A DNA stretch of 64,000 nt, taken from the NCBI GenBank assembly GCA_045589455.1, contig JAZNPC010000060.1, positions 1-64,000 of the forward strand. Reading direction: 5' to 3'. Source of the stretch: RGIG990 sp045589455. Its GTDB lineage: Bacteria; Verrucomicrobiota; Kiritimatiellia; RFP12; UBA3636. The position numbers and the translations under genes were made by a program. Shown one piece after another: positions 33,335 through 42,669 of the stretch (positions are counted from its first letter, which is position 1; the number at the start of each line of letters is the position of its first letter). The notes beneath the pieces are model-generated. The model ran no database searches. It saw only the letters and a list, made by a program, of their open reading frames with translations, and had not been told where the DNA came from.

Positions 33335-34234
33335 ATGTCAGCTGAAGAAACAAAGCTTGAACAAATTAAGTGGTATATTGATTCTTCTGTGAGTTTTCTA
33401 ACACGCAAAGGAATTGATTCGCCGCAATTGGTTGTAGAGTATCTTGCATGCCGTATTTTGCGTTGCAAACGCTTGGAGCTTCCTTTGTATTATACAAAAC
33501 AAGCTACGTCTCGTTTCTGCGAGGTGCTAAAGCGTGGAGTGATGCGTGCAGGAACAGGAGAACCAATTCAATATATTTTGGGAGAGTGGGATTTCCGTGA
33601 GCTGACACTTAAGGTAGATAAGCGTGCACTAATTCCTCGCCCTGAAACTGAGGCATTAGTGCAGCTACTACTCGATGATGAGCAGCTAAAAGCAGAGTCA
33701 TCGCCAGTAATTCTTGATTATGGAACTGGAACTGGGTGTATTGCATTGTCAATTGCGAAGGAGCTTCCAAATGCACGTGTAATTGCTGTAGATGTTTCTG
33801 AGGATGCGTTGAGCCTTGCACGAGAGAATGCTGTTGCGCTTGGGTTGGATACAAGAGTGGTCTTTGTAAATGTTAGCGCTATAGATTTAGCAGATATATT
33901 AGAACCAAATACGATTAATGCAATAATTTCAAATCCACCATATATTCCAAGTGCAACCTGTGATGGCTTAGAGTCAAAGGTGAAGGATTATGAGCCTCGA
34001 CTTGCTCTTGATGGTGGTGCCGATGGCATGGATATAACACGTGCAATTATTGAAGAGGCAGCGATGCTACTCGTTGGTGGTGGTTCTATTTATTTAGAGC
34101 TTAGTGCAGAGGATAATCAGCCAGAGCTATTGCGTCCATACATGGAGAGTCTTTCATTTGAGGAGGTTCGCGTGCTACCAGATATGTTTAAAGCGAATAG
34201 ATTTTTAACTGGGCGCTTACCAATAGGATTATAA
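33335..34234 (+). CDS. prmC: Release factor glutamine methyltransferase
   Basis: A 299-residue PrmC/HemK enzyme that methylates the glutamine of the GGQ motif in release factors RF1 and RF2. After the helical N-terminal domain come LIPRPETEALV, the AdoMet loop ILDYGTGTGCIALSIA near residue 127, and the catalytic NPPYIP near residue 199. PRLALDGGADG is the usual substrate-side segment. prfA, the common neighbour, is not here. Confidence 0.92.
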   Translation: MSAEETKLEQIKWYIDSSVSFLTRKGIDSPQLVVEYLACRILRCKRLELPLYYTKQATSRFCEVLKRGVMRAGTGEPIQYILGEWDFRELTLKVDKRALIPRPETEALVQLLLDDEQLKAESSPVILDYGTGTGCIALSIAKELPNARVIAVDVSEDALSLARENAVALGLDTRVVFVNVSAIDLADILEPNTINAIISNPPYIPSATCDGLESKVKDYEPRLALDGGADGMDITRAIIEEAAMLLVGGGSIYLELSAEDNQPELLRPYMESLSFEEVRVLPDMFKANRFLTGRLPIGL

Positions 34235-34257
34235 TCAGCTATTTTAAGGAGAATTCA

Positions 34258-34824
34258 ATGACAGATAAAGCAAACCTATTAGATGCTGTTGATGGAGCAA
34301 TGGCAGCAATTCAAAACCTTAAGGATCAAATGCCTGTGTTAGAAAAGGCTACAGAGCTTTTTGTTTCAACCCTACGTAATGGGAAAAAGGTGCTTACAAT
34401 TGGCAATGGTGGAAGTGCTGCAGAGGCCTTACATATGGCCGAGGAGCTATCTGGCCGCTATAAGAAAAATCGTGTAGCATTACCAGGTCTTTGCTTATGT
34501 GCAGATTGTACAGCGTTAACCTGTATTTGTAATGATTATGGTGCAGATTATATCTTCTCTCGTCAGGTTGAAGCTTTGGGTGAAGAAGGAGATCTTTTAG
34601 TGGTTTTCTCTACAAGCGGAAATTCTCAAAATTTAATTACAGCAGTTGATGCTGCGAGAGTAAAAGGCTGTAAGGTTTTAACCTTGTTAGGTAAGGATGG
34701 CGGAAAGCTAAAAGGGCAGGCTGATGTTGAGTTGATTGTACAAGCAAATGCTTCTGCGCATATCCAAGAGGCTCATCAGGTCGTGCTTCATGCATTGCTA
34801 GAACAGGTTGAACAATACTTTTAA
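34258..34824 (+). CDS. SIS-domain sugar-phosphate isomerase (GmhA/DiaA family)
   Basis: A 188-residue single SIS domain. TIGNGGSAAEALHMAEEL near residue 46 and VFSTSGNSQNLITAV near residue 117 are the phosphosugar-binding segments. The family contains GmhA, which makes D-glycero-heptose 7-phosphate for lipopolysaccharide, and DiaA, which binds DnaA. The pattern fits GmhA well, but no other heptose gene is nearby, so the two roles cannot be separated here. AAGGAG precedes the ATG. Confidence 0.8.
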   Translation: MTDKANLLDAVDGAMAAIQNLKDQMPVLEKATELFVSTLRNGKKVLTIGNGGSAAEALHMAEELSGRYKKNRVALPGLCLCADCTALTCICNDYGADYIFSRQVEALGEEGDLLVVFSTSGNSQNLITAVDAARVKGCKVLTLLGKDGGKLKGQADVELIVQANASAHIQEAHQVVLHALLEQVEQYF

Positions 34825-34837
34825 TTCAGGATAAAAA

Positions 34838-35698
34838 ATGAAGCGATTACGTGTTTTGTGGTTAATAATTTGTGCTTTTCTTTTTTTAGGCGAAGCCTCT
34901 CTTTTTGCTACTACGAAGGTAGAGGAGAGCCTTGTCGTTTCATTAGAAACAAAGCACCGTGAATTTCTTGATGGTGAAGCATTAGCTGTTGGAATACGTA
35001 TTGTAAATAGAGGCAATACTCCATTTATTGTTGATACGTATGGTGCGTTTCTTAATAACTCTGTTGCAATATATGTAAGAAATTCTTCCGGCCAGCTTTT
35101 GTTCCCTAAAAAAGCCCCAAAAGAATTAGAGCAAATAATGATTTTGCCAAAAGCATCACAGGATTTTATTTTTAATCTTGATGATATTTTTGGCCCAATT
35201 CCTCAAGGAAAATATACTGTTCATGCATTGCTAACTAATGGCGATGCAAGAACTAGCTCTCCTTTAGTAAATTTTGAAATAGTTAGAGGTATAGAAATTC
35301 TACGAGTAAAGAATTTGCGTGAGGGTTTGGTTTCTAATGAGTTTCTAAATTATTCTCTATTGTATTGGGTTCGTGATGGGGGCGAGCAATTGTTTTTGAG
35401 AATAGATAATCTTCGTACAAATTCGCTTTATGATTTTATACAGCTTGGTAATTTAGTTCGTGTAGAAAAACCAGTTATTCGTTTTCTCCCTCAAAATGTT
35501 GTTGAGGTAATACATCAAAATTCAAGAGATAATTTTATTAAGACAAGGATATCTGTCGGAGGAGATAGAGCAGTGCTGCTATTGCGTGATACACTTGTGA
35601 ACCCAGCGGCAATAAGAGAAGCAGAAACTGCACGCCGTGCTGCGGAGGTTCTTAATGAAGAAGAATCTGGCGAAGGATTTTTGAGACGTCATAGATAA
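34838..35698 (+). CDS. Exported protein of unknown function
   Basis: A 286-residue protein with a clear signal peptide (KRLR, then a hydrophobic stretch to about residue 24). Residues 30-120 look like a beta-sandwich (DGEALAVGIRIVNRGNTPFIVD and FNLDDIFGPIPQGKYTVHALL), typical of immunoglobulin-like domains that detail applied properties. The C-terminus is charged and helical (REAETARRAAEVLNEEESGEG). No catalytic motif is seen. It lies 13 bases after the SIS gene and 20 before argH. I do not recognise a family. Confidence 0.65.
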   Translation: MKRLRVLWLIICAFLFLGEASLFATTKVEESLVVSLETKHREFLDGEALAVGIRIVNRGNTPFIVDTYGAFLNNSVAIYVRNSSGQLLFPKKAPKELEQIMILPKASQDFIFNLDDIFGPIPQGKYTVHALLTNGDARTSSPLVNFEIVRGIEILRVKNLREGLVSNEFLNYSLLYWVRDGGEQLFLRIDNLRTNSLYDFIQLGNLVRVEKPVIRFLPQNVVEVIHQNSRDNFIKTRISVGGDRAVLLLRDTLVNPAAIREAETARRAAEVLNEEESGEGFLRRHR

Positions 35699-35718
35699 TT
35701 TTTGGAGATATATATAAA

Positions 35719-37092
35719 ATGAAGGCAAAAGATACAAAAACAGTTGTTGGAAATATAGATCCTGATGTGTTGCAATTTACGGTTGGAAAGGATCCTATTT
35801 TAGATTTGAAGCTTGTAAAGTGGGATTGCTTAGGATCTGCTGCACATGTAACAATGCTTACAAAGATGAAATATACACCAAGGCTTTTTTCAAAGCAGGA
35901 CCGCAATAATGTTGTTGTTGAGCTTCAGGAAATAATGAAGCGCGTTGCGGATAATAAATTTGAAATTACTGAGGCAGATCAGGATTGTCATCTTGCAATT
36001 GAAAGAACACTTACAGAGAAGCTTGGTGATGTTGGCCGTAGGGTTCATACAGGTAGAAGCCGTAATGATCAGGTTGCAACAGCTATTCGTTTGTATATCC
36101 GCGATGAGCTACTTGGAACAATGGAAGAGAATGTTGCTCTTGCAAATTCATTAGTTTCCTTTGGTAAGAAATATAAGAAGCTTCCAATGGTTGGTCGCAC
36201 ACATCTTCAGCCTGCTATGCCAAGTAGTGTAGGTGTATGGGCTACTTGCTATGGTGAAGGCCTGCTAGATGATATGCATGGATTATGGTCTGCTTTTGAT
36301 TTTACAAATCGTAATCCTCTTGGTTCTGCAGCTAGTTATGGTGTGCCTCTTCCAACAGATCGCCCTTTAACAGCAAAGCTTTTAGGGTTCGCCGAGCCAA
36401 TACACAATGTAATGTATGCTGGTAATTCACGTGGTAAGACCGAGTATGTTGCAGTAACAGCATTGTCAAACATTATGCTAACACTTTCTCGTTTGGCAGA
36501 GGATTTAATTATTTTCTCTATGCCAGAGTTTGGTTATTTTAAGCTTCCAAAGGAATTCTGCACAGGAAGCAGCATTATGCCACAGAAATACAATCCAGAT
36601 GTTTGTGAATTAATTCGTGGTAAGGCTGCTCGCGTAATGGGTCTTGTAACATCTATCGCAGCAACCGTGAAGGCAATGGCTGGTGGCTATAATCGTGATT
36701 TACAGGATACAAAGGAGCTAATGATGGAGGCCTTTGAGACCACACGAGCTGCTCTTCGTATCATGAGCCGCCTAGTTTCTGGCATTACTCCTGACCCTGA
36801 GCGTTTGCGTAAGGCATTTGAGCCTGGCGTTTTTGCAACAGATCGAGCTCTAGAATTAGTTGCTGGTGGTATGCCTTTCCGTGATGCATATCATCAGGTT
36901 CGTGATAACCTAGAGGATTTAAAGAGTATGGATCCAGATGACGTTATTGCGCAAAAGACTCATACGGGAGCAACAAATGGTTTAGATTTCCCTATGTATG
37001 AGGAATGGCTAAAGGCTGAAAGGCTTGCTATTGCAGAGGAGCGCAAAAATATAGACAAGGCATTTGCAGCATTGTTAAAGCCAATTAAATAG
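35719..37092 (+). CDS. argH: Argininosuccinate lyase
   Basis: A 457-residue lyase that splits argininosuccinate into arginine and fumarate, the last step of arginine synthesis. The family motifs are VGRRVHTGRSRNDQVAT near residue 107, VGRTHLQPAMPSS near residue 157, and the signature GSSIMPQKYNPD near residue 283 whose serine is the catalytic base. The short ArgA-like gene at 56330 may act at the other end of the same pathway. No other arg genes adjoin it. Confidence 0.95.
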   Translation: MKAKDTKTVVGNIDPDVLQFTVGKDPILDLKLVKWDCLGSAAHVTMLTKMKYTPRLFSKQDRNNVVVELQEIMKRVADNKFEITEADQDCHLAIERTLTEKLGDVGRRVHTGRSRNDQVATAIRLYIRDELLGTMEENVALANSLVSFGKKYKKLPMVGRTHLQPAMPSSVGVWATCYGEGLLDDMHGLWSAFDFTNRNPLGSAASYGVPLPTDRPLTAKLLGFAEPIHNVMYAGNSRGKTEYVAVTALSNIMLTLSRLAEDLIIFSMPEFGYFKLPKEFCTGSSIMPQKYNPDVCELIRGKAARVMGLVTSIAATVKAMAGGYNRDLQDTKELMMEAFETTRAALRIMSRLVSGITPDPERLRKAFEPGVFATDRALELVAGGMPFRDAYHQVRDNLEDLKSMDPDDVIAQKTHTGATNGLDFPMYEEWLKAERLAIAEERKNIDKAFAALLKPIK

Positions 37093-37130
37093 TTGCTTTA
37101 GAAATATAAACATTTTACGTAGAGGTAAAG

Positions 37131-38336
37131 ATGTCAGATAATAATAATTTAAAATTAAATAAATCACAATGGAATATGCTAACTAGAGCAATATCACTGC
37201 TCTCTATTTCGGTGGTTGTTTGTTTTGGATTTTTGATTATCTATGGATTATTGTGCTTCGTTTCGCATTATAGTTCTGTTCTTTTGCCTCCTGTTGTTGC
37301 AATTGTCCTAGCAATGATTTTTAAGCCGTATTACTTTTGGTTATATAAGCGGCTTTGGCATTCTAGAACACTTGCAATAATAGGTGTTTTTGCATCTATT
37401 TTAATACCACTTTGTGCATTTATTTATATATTTGGTGTTTTGCTCGTTGAGGAGTTTGTTAAACTAATAACGGCTTTGCCAGGCTATGCCAATGATTTTT
37501 ATGCTTATATAAAAGAAACGGCTCCAGTTCTTATGAATTTTATGGAGCGAAATGGTGTTGATAGGTTATTAACAAAGGTTGATTTCACTAAGTATATAGA
37601 TATTGATGCAGTTGCATCAACTATTGGTGGAGCCACAATTTCCTTTGGTGGTCATGTTCTAAATTTCTTTGGTGGCCTTTTGAGTTGGCTTGTTCTTCCT
37701 GTGTATATGGCGATATTCTTATCCTCCCGCCCATACAATGGTAAGGATGTTTCTAATGCTCTCATTTTTATGTCAAAGAAAAATCGCGATAATATAGCAT
37801 ATTTGATTGATCAGTTCTTTAGCATAATAGTAGTTTACTTTAGAGCGCAGGTGTTGGTGGCGATTATTCAGGGCTTGCTTTTTGCAGTATTGTTCCACTT
37901 GCTTGGTTTAAAATATGGACTAGTTATCGGAATGTCACTTGGTTTATTAAATGTAGTTCCTTATCTCGGAAACATTTTGGGTTGGCTAATAATAATACCA
38001 TTGTCATTGTTTGGCCCAGGTGGAGGAGTTGCGCTATTAATTAAGATAATTTTAGCATTTTGTGCTGTTCAAACATTGGATAGTTATTTTATTACTCCAC
38101 GAATAATGAAAGATCGAACAGGATTAAACACATTTGTCATTATCTTCTCATTGTTCTTCTGGAGCAGTGTAATTGGTGGAGCATTGGGTATGCTATTGGC
38201 AATACCATTAAGTGCTTTTATTGTGGTTCTATGGCGTCTAGTGAAGAAGGAATACTTTTCAGACGGAAATGTAGTTGATGAAGCTGTTGAACCTTCAGAA
38301 GAGACATCGCCACCAAGCATAGAAGAGGAAAAATAG
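37131..38336 (+). CDS. AI-2E family membrane transporter (PerM/TqsA-like)
   Basis: A 401-residue protein with about seven to eight hydrophobic segments: two near 20-75, one near 80-105, and the rest between 190 and 375. The conserved segment after residue 240 (QVLVAIIQGLLFAVLFHLLGLKYGLVIGMSLGLLNVVPYLG) identifies the AI-2E transporter family. Members export AI-2 or act as sodium/proton antiporters; the substrate here cannot be read from sequence. The C-terminus is acidic. dinB begins 15 bases downstream. Confidence 0.85.
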   Translation: MSDNNNLKLNKSQWNMLTRAISLLSISVVVCFGFLIIYGLLCFVSHYSSVLLPPVVAIVLAMIFKPYYFWLYKRLWHSRTLAIIGVFASILIPLCAFIYIFGVLLVEEFVKLITALPGYANDFYAYIKETAPVLMNFMERNGVDRLLTKVDFTKYIDIDAVASTIGGATISFGGHVLNFFGGLLSWLVLPVYMAIFLSSRPYNGKDVSNALIFMSKKNRDNIAYLIDQFFSIIVVYFRAQVLVAIIQGLLFAVLFHLLGLKYGLVIGMSLGLLNVVPYLGNILGWLIIIPLSLFGPGGGVALLIKIILAFCAVQTLDSYFITPRIMKDRTGLNTFVIIFSLFFWSSVIGGALGMLLAIPLSAFIVVLWRLVKKEYFSDGNVVDEAVEPSEETSPPSIEEEK

Positions 38337-38351
38337 TAGGGTGGAGCTAAG

Positions 38352-39566
38352 GTGAAGGCAGAAGAGCTTCGTGCGGGAATTCTGCATGTAGATATGGATG
38401 CGTTTTTTGCTGCAGTAGAGCAGCGGGAGCATCCTGAATGGCGAGGAAAGCCGGTAATTGTTGGTTCTGGACCGCACGAACGAGGTGTTGTTTCTACGGC
38501 TTCATATGAAGCACGCAAATTTGGCGTTCATTCAGCAATGCCTTCACGAGAAGCATATCGACTCTGCCCCCATGGTATATTTACCCCAGGTAATCATCGG
38601 TTATATTCTGAGGTTTCTGCGCAAATATTTGATATTTTTTATCGGTTTACTCCGTTTGTGGAAGGGCTTTCTTGTGATGAGGCATTTCTTGATGTTTATG
38701 GCTCATTTAAGCTTTTTGGCTCAGCCTTTGAAATCGGTGAGAAAATTAGAAAAGCAATACGAGAAGAGCTTCATTTAACTGCATCAGTTGGTGTGGCTAC
38801 AAACAAATTTTTGGCAAAGCTTGCAAGTGATATGAATAAACCAGATGGAATCACTTTGGTGCCATCAGAGCCTCGTGAAATTCAGCGCTTTCTAGCACCC
38901 TTGTCAGTTCGTTCTATTTATGGCGTAGGAGGAACCTTAGCTAAGCATTTAAATCTGCTTGGAATAAGGACAATTGGAGATTTGCAGAATACTCCCTTGA
39001 ACACATTGGTTGGCTTGTTGGGTGAAAATACCGCTGAGCACCTATATTCACTTGCATTTGGTGTAGATAGTAGAGAGGTAATAAACGAGCGTGTAGAAAA
39101 GTCAATTTCTCGTGAGTATACCTTTGGTGAAGACACGACAGATAAAGAGGGTGTTCGACAGGTTTTGCTTGAATTGGCATCCGATGTTGGTGCTCAATTA
39201 CGTGCTAGTGTTAAATATGCTTCAACAGTAAAGCTTAAGCTTCGCTGGTCTGATTTCAGGACAATTACCCGACAAAAGACCTTATCTTTGGCTATTTGTG
39301 ATGATTTTTCCATCCGTGATACAGCATTAGATTTATTTTTGCAACAGGATTTATCGGCACCAGTGCGATTGATAGGTATAGGTGTGGCAGGATTGTTAGA
39401 TGAATTACCAAAGCCTAATCCACAATTAACGTTGTTTGATGACCCTGCCACAGAGAGGACAGAACAAATGCAAAAAAAGGAGCGTTTGAGTAAAACTTTA
39501 GATAAGCTCCGTTCTGATGTACTTGATGGCGGTGATATTCGTCTTGGTATTGGTGATCCACATTAG
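38352..39566 (+). CDS. dinB: DNA polymerase IV (Y family)
   Basis: A 404-residue translesion polymerase with a GTG start preceded by GGAGCTAAG. The catalytic residues lie in HVDMDAFFAAVE near residue 13 and SCDEAFLDV near residue 110. SVGVATNKFLAKLASD and the helix-hairpin-helix IYGVGGTLAKHL follow, then the little-finger domain. The C-terminal segment QLTLFDD resembles the beta-clamp-binding motif QLxLF. It has no visible LexA box. Confidence 0.93.
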   Translation: MKAEELRAGILHVDMDAFFAAVEQREHPEWRGKPVIVGSGPHERGVVSTASYEARKFGVHSAMPSREAYRLCPHGIFTPGNHRLYSEVSAQIFDIFYRFTPFVEGLSCDEAFLDVYGSFKLFGSAFEIGEKIRKAIREELHLTASVGVATNKFLAKLASDMNKPDGITLVPSEPREIQRFLAPLSVRSIYGVGGTLAKHLNLLGIRTIGDLQNTPLNTLVGLLGENTAEHLYSLAFGVDSREVINERVEKSISREYTFGEDTTDKEGVRQVLLELASDVGAQLRASVKYASTVKLKLRWSDFRTITRQKTLSLAICDDFSIRDTALDLFLQQDLSAPVRLIGIGVAGLLDELPKPNPQLTLFDDPATERTEQMQKKERLSKTLDKLRSDVLDGGDIRLGIGDPH

Positions 39567-39712
39567 GACTAATTCTGTATTGATTAAAAATATTTTATTG
39601 TGAAAAAAATTTAAATTAGAAAATAGTGTGTAAATAGGTTGTAATGATAACACTCAGTTGAAGGCAAGCGTTTGCTAGTAGTTAAACTTAGATTATAGGA
39701 ATAGATATTATC

Positions 39713-41236
39713 ATGAATAAGTGTAAAAGTTTTATTATTATTGTTTTTGCTTTAATTGCTTTTAAGCATGCTTATGGTAATGCATCTGGTATCAACGAAG
39801 CTGAAAAAATAGGTTTTTATGACGTTGTTGAATTTTTTGACTCTTATAAGCCAGAAAGTTTTTATTCTATTTATACATTACGCGATGGACGTGAGTTGAA
39901 AATAACAATAAAACTTAAAGAAAAAGAATTTGAAGAATGGAATAATAAAATAGTATCTAAATTTAGTGATTATAGTAGCCAAGATGGAGATGAATATAAA
40001 TTTGGTCATTATTCGTTTGGTTTTTCAGAATCTTTATCTGACGAAATTGAAGAATATTTAGAAGAAAATGAATCAAAATTTCTTCATAATATTAGAGTGA
40101 ATGTATATGATGAAAATTCAGAATTAATAAAAAGAATAGATATCCCAGAAAATGATTTAGAGAATAAGCTTTTGGAAGAAATAGATGAAAAATGGTTGAT
40201 GGTATCAACTGATGAAGAAATACAGCAAACAATTACATTGCCTAGAGATGCTTCAAGGGTTGAGTGTGAATTTTTGTCTGATTTTGATATAAAAAAAATA
40301 GATGAATATGAGAGAGAATTATTTCTCAAAGAATATGGCCATTGGAGTCCTGGTTTTTTTACGCCAGGCTTATCTGGGAAACGAGAGTTTGGTATTTATT
40401 TCTTCTCTAATGATGAAAAAATTAAGTCATTAGCCGGTTTACAAGTTGGCTTTCCATCATCGATGCAACCATTGTCATCTGGTGTTTTTATTGATCGATT
40501 TTATGGAATTGCATGTACACTATTTAATACAGGAATTGAACATGCCTATGGAATAACCATAGGAGGCTTGTGTAATTTATGTGATGAACATGCCTATGGT
40601 GAAGTTTTTGGAGATGCTCATGGGATAACATTAGCTGGTGGAGTTAATGCTTTTTATAATGCCTATGGAATAACCATAGGAGGCTTGTGGAATGTAATTG
40701 AAAATGATTCTTATGGAATAACCATAGTAGGCTTTGTGAATGGTTTTGAACATGCCTATGGAATAACCATAGGAGGCTTTGTGAATAGTCTTGAAGATGC
40801 CTATGGAATAACCATAGGAGGATTTGTGAATGGAATTAAAGATGCCTATGGAATAACCATAGGAGGCTTTATGAATGGAATTGAAAATGATTCTTATGGA
40901 ATAACCATAGGAGGCTTGGGGAATAGAGGTGCTGACAATCCTCATAATGAAGTTTTAGGAGATGCTCATGGGATAACATTAGCTGGTGGATTTAATTATT
41001 TTTATAATGCACATGGGTTGACTATTGCTGGTGTGGCTAATGTTATTGATAAATCTGCAAGTGGCATAATGATTTCTGGTGTAGCGAATTATGTTGTCGG
41101 TGATTTTTATGGTATGCAAGTTGGTTTGGTGAATTATGTTAAAGGTGATTTAGTTGGTATGCAAATCGGTTTGGTTAATATATTAAAATCTTCTGAGACA
41201 TTTCCAACAATGCCACTCTTCAGGTTGGCTTTTTAA
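39713..41236 (+). CDS. Secreted protein with LA_2272-type surface repeats
   Basis: A 507-residue protein with a signal peptide (hydrophobic residues 5-18) and a charged N-terminal region of about 245 residues without a recognised domain. Residues about 275-500 consist of 15-16 residue units of the form AYGITIGGFVNGIED, changing to GMQVGLVNYVKGD at the end. The latter is the typical LA_2272-like surface repeat, expected to form a beta-solenoid or barrel-like sheet. At the DNA level the 45-bp units are almost identical, indicating recent expansion. Two longer blocks (GDAHGITLAGG) are also duplicated, near residues 301 and 418. It ends without a membrane anchor. Confidence 0.7.
   Translation: MNKCKSFIIIVFALIAFKHAYGNASGINEAEKIGFYDVVEFFDSYKPESFYSIYTLRDGRELKITIKLKEKEFEEWNNKIVSKFSDYSSQDGDEYKFGHYSFGFSESLSDEIEEYLEENESKFLHNIRVNVYDENSELIKRIDIPENDLENKLLEEIDEKWLMVSTDEEIQQTITLPRDASRVECEFLSDFDIKKIDEYERELFLKEYGHWSPGFFTPGLSGKREFGIYFFSNDEKIKSLAGLQVGFPSSMQPLSSGVFIDRFYGIACTLFNTGIEHAYGITIGGLCNLCDEHAYGEVFGDAHGITLAGGVNAFYNAYGITIGGLWNVIENDSYGITIVGFVNGFEHAYGITIGGFVNSLEDAYGITIGGFVNGIKDAYGITIGGFMNGIENDSYGITIGGLGNRGADNPHNEVLGDAHGITLAGGFNYFYNAHGLTIAGVANVIDKSASGIMISGVANYVVGDFYGMQVGLVNYVKGDLVGMQIGLVNILKSSETFPTMPLFRLAF
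40545..40920 (+). repeat. 45-48 bp tandem coding repeats with internal palindrome
   Basis: The unit GCCTATGGAATAACCATAGG followed by AGGCTTTGTGAATGG or similar recurs at least seven times. Each copy contains TATGG-AATAA-CCATA, a perfect 5-pair hairpin, so the transcript could form a series of small stems. Units differ mainly in the last 12-15 bases, which code for the variable I/L/F-E-D/H/N part of each repeat. Confidence 0.85.
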
Positions 41237-41687
41237 TTTTTGTAGTACTTAATTTTTTTTGTGATTGAAGGAGAGTACGTTTACTATTAGGCAAGGTATA
41301 CATGGTTTTGCTTTTCATTGTAAATTTATACTCTCGTTTACGAACATCTGCGCCATTCATTTGCGTTGTCTGCATCCCTTTTTAGTCCTTTTAGCTGTTA
41401 TACTGACGTCAACTTCTGTTTTTAGGTTTATTTTAATAGATAAAAAAAGATAGATTAGGTTAAATAAAATTTCCTTTTTTTATAAAAATCCTTTAAAAAC
41501 AACCCTATAGCTCTTAAAAATAATCAATATTTTTTTATCTATTAGGGTCGTTTGTTGTTGAAATGCAATAAATTATAGTGCTATAATTAGCGGTAAAAAG
41601 AGAATTGTAATTTTTTGAGCTAAATGAATGTTTTAAAGGTTAGTTATTTATTTTATACACATTTGTTTCAAAATATCAAAAATCCGC

Positions 41688-41717
41688 TTGCGAGCGTTCT
41701 TGCTATTTTGGTATAAT
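41688..41717 (+). promoter_or_regulatory. Candidate promoter of the acc operon
   Basis: TTGCGA at 41688-41693, an 18-base spacer and a consensus TATAAT at 41712-41717 lie about 108 bases before accD. The rest of 41237-41824 is AT-rich. It contains a 62-codon open frame (41265-41453) that I do not accept as a gene. Confidence 0.45.
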
Positions 41718-41824
41718 TCGCGGTTCATTTTAAGCACAGAAGCTATTACATTATTATATAAAAACTAGTTTTTAGATTCGACGCAGAGGTCAACTAAAGC
41801 TATAACAAAGAAAGCCTATTAATT

Positions 41825-42652
41825 ATGGGTTGGTTTGAAAAGAAAGTTACAGCAGAGGCTATCCTTCCAGAGGCTATCTGGCAAGTATGCCCATCCTGCA
41901 AAGCCCACATCATGAAGGATGAATGGGTTAAAAATATTAAGGTATGCCCTAAGTGTAATTATCACGATCGCATGGGCTGCCGTGAGCGCATTAAACTCTT
42001 AATTGATGACGGAACCTTCCGTGAGTTTAATGACCACATCGTTCCATCAGATCCTTTGAAGTTCTCTGATGCAAAGGGTCCTTATGCTGAGAAGGCTGCA
42101 GCTACAGTTAAAAAGCTTGGCATCAGTGAATCTGTTATCACAGGTAGCGGTAATATTGGTGACACACGTGTTGTAATCGCAGTGATGGATTTCCGTTTCT
42201 TAGGTGGTAGCTTGGCTAGTGGTACTGGTGAGAAGATTCTTCTTGCTGTAGAGCATGCGATTCGCTTCAAGCGTCCATTTGTTATGCTATCTGCTTCTGG
42301 CGGTGCTCGTATGCATGAGGGTATTATCTCCCTAATGCAGATGGCAAAGACTTGTGCTGCTGTTTCTAAGCTTGAGAAGGCCGGTCTTCCATATATCTCA
42401 ATTTTGACAGACCCAACCACAGGTGGTGTTTCTGCTTCCTTCGCTCTTATCGGTGACGTGAATATTGCTGAGCCAGGAACATTGATTGGCTTTGCTGGTC
42501 GCCGCGTTATTGAGCAGACAATTAAGCAGAAGCTTCCTAAGGATTTCCAGACAGCTGAGTATCTAAAGACACACGGCTTTGTTGATCACATCGTAGAAAG
42601 AAAGAATATGAAGAAATTCCTAGAGAATCTTCTTGCATATAGGCTCAAGTAA
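41825..42652 (+). CDS. accD: Acetyl-CoA carboxylase carboxyltransferase beta subunit
   Basis: A 275-residue subunit. The N-terminal zinc ribbon is seen as CPSC near residue 24 and CPKC near residue 43. The crotonase-like core follows with SGGARMHEGIISLMQM and TDPTTGGVSASFA. With AccA it transfers the carboxyl group from biotin to acetyl-CoA to make malonyl-CoA. accA is 17 bases downstream, behind a GAGGAGG site. Confidence 0.96.
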   Translation: MGWFEKKVTAEAILPEAIWQVCPSCKAHIMKDEWVKNIKVCPKCNYHDRMGCRERIKLLIDDGTFREFNDHIVPSDPLKFSDAKGPYAEKAAATVKKLGISESVITGSGNIGDTRVVIAVMDFRFLGGSLASGTGEKILLAVEHAIRFKRPFVMLSASGGARMHEGIISLMQMAKTCAAVSKLEKAGLPYISILTDPTTGGVSASFALIGDVNIAEPGTLIGFAGRRVIEQTIKQKLPKDFQTAEYLKTHGFVDHIVERKNMKKFLENLLAYRLK

Positions 42653-42669
42653 TTAGAGGAGGAAAAGAA

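Noticed and set aside
40631..40945. 104-codon reverse frame made of YGYSIGI repeats
   Set aside because: It is the shadow of the forward LA_2272-type repeats; the palindromic unit makes the opposite strand open as well.
41265..41453. 62-codon forward frame with a TTG start
   Set aside because: It is hydrophobic but lacks a good start and any motif, and it lies in AT-rich DNA between two transcription units.
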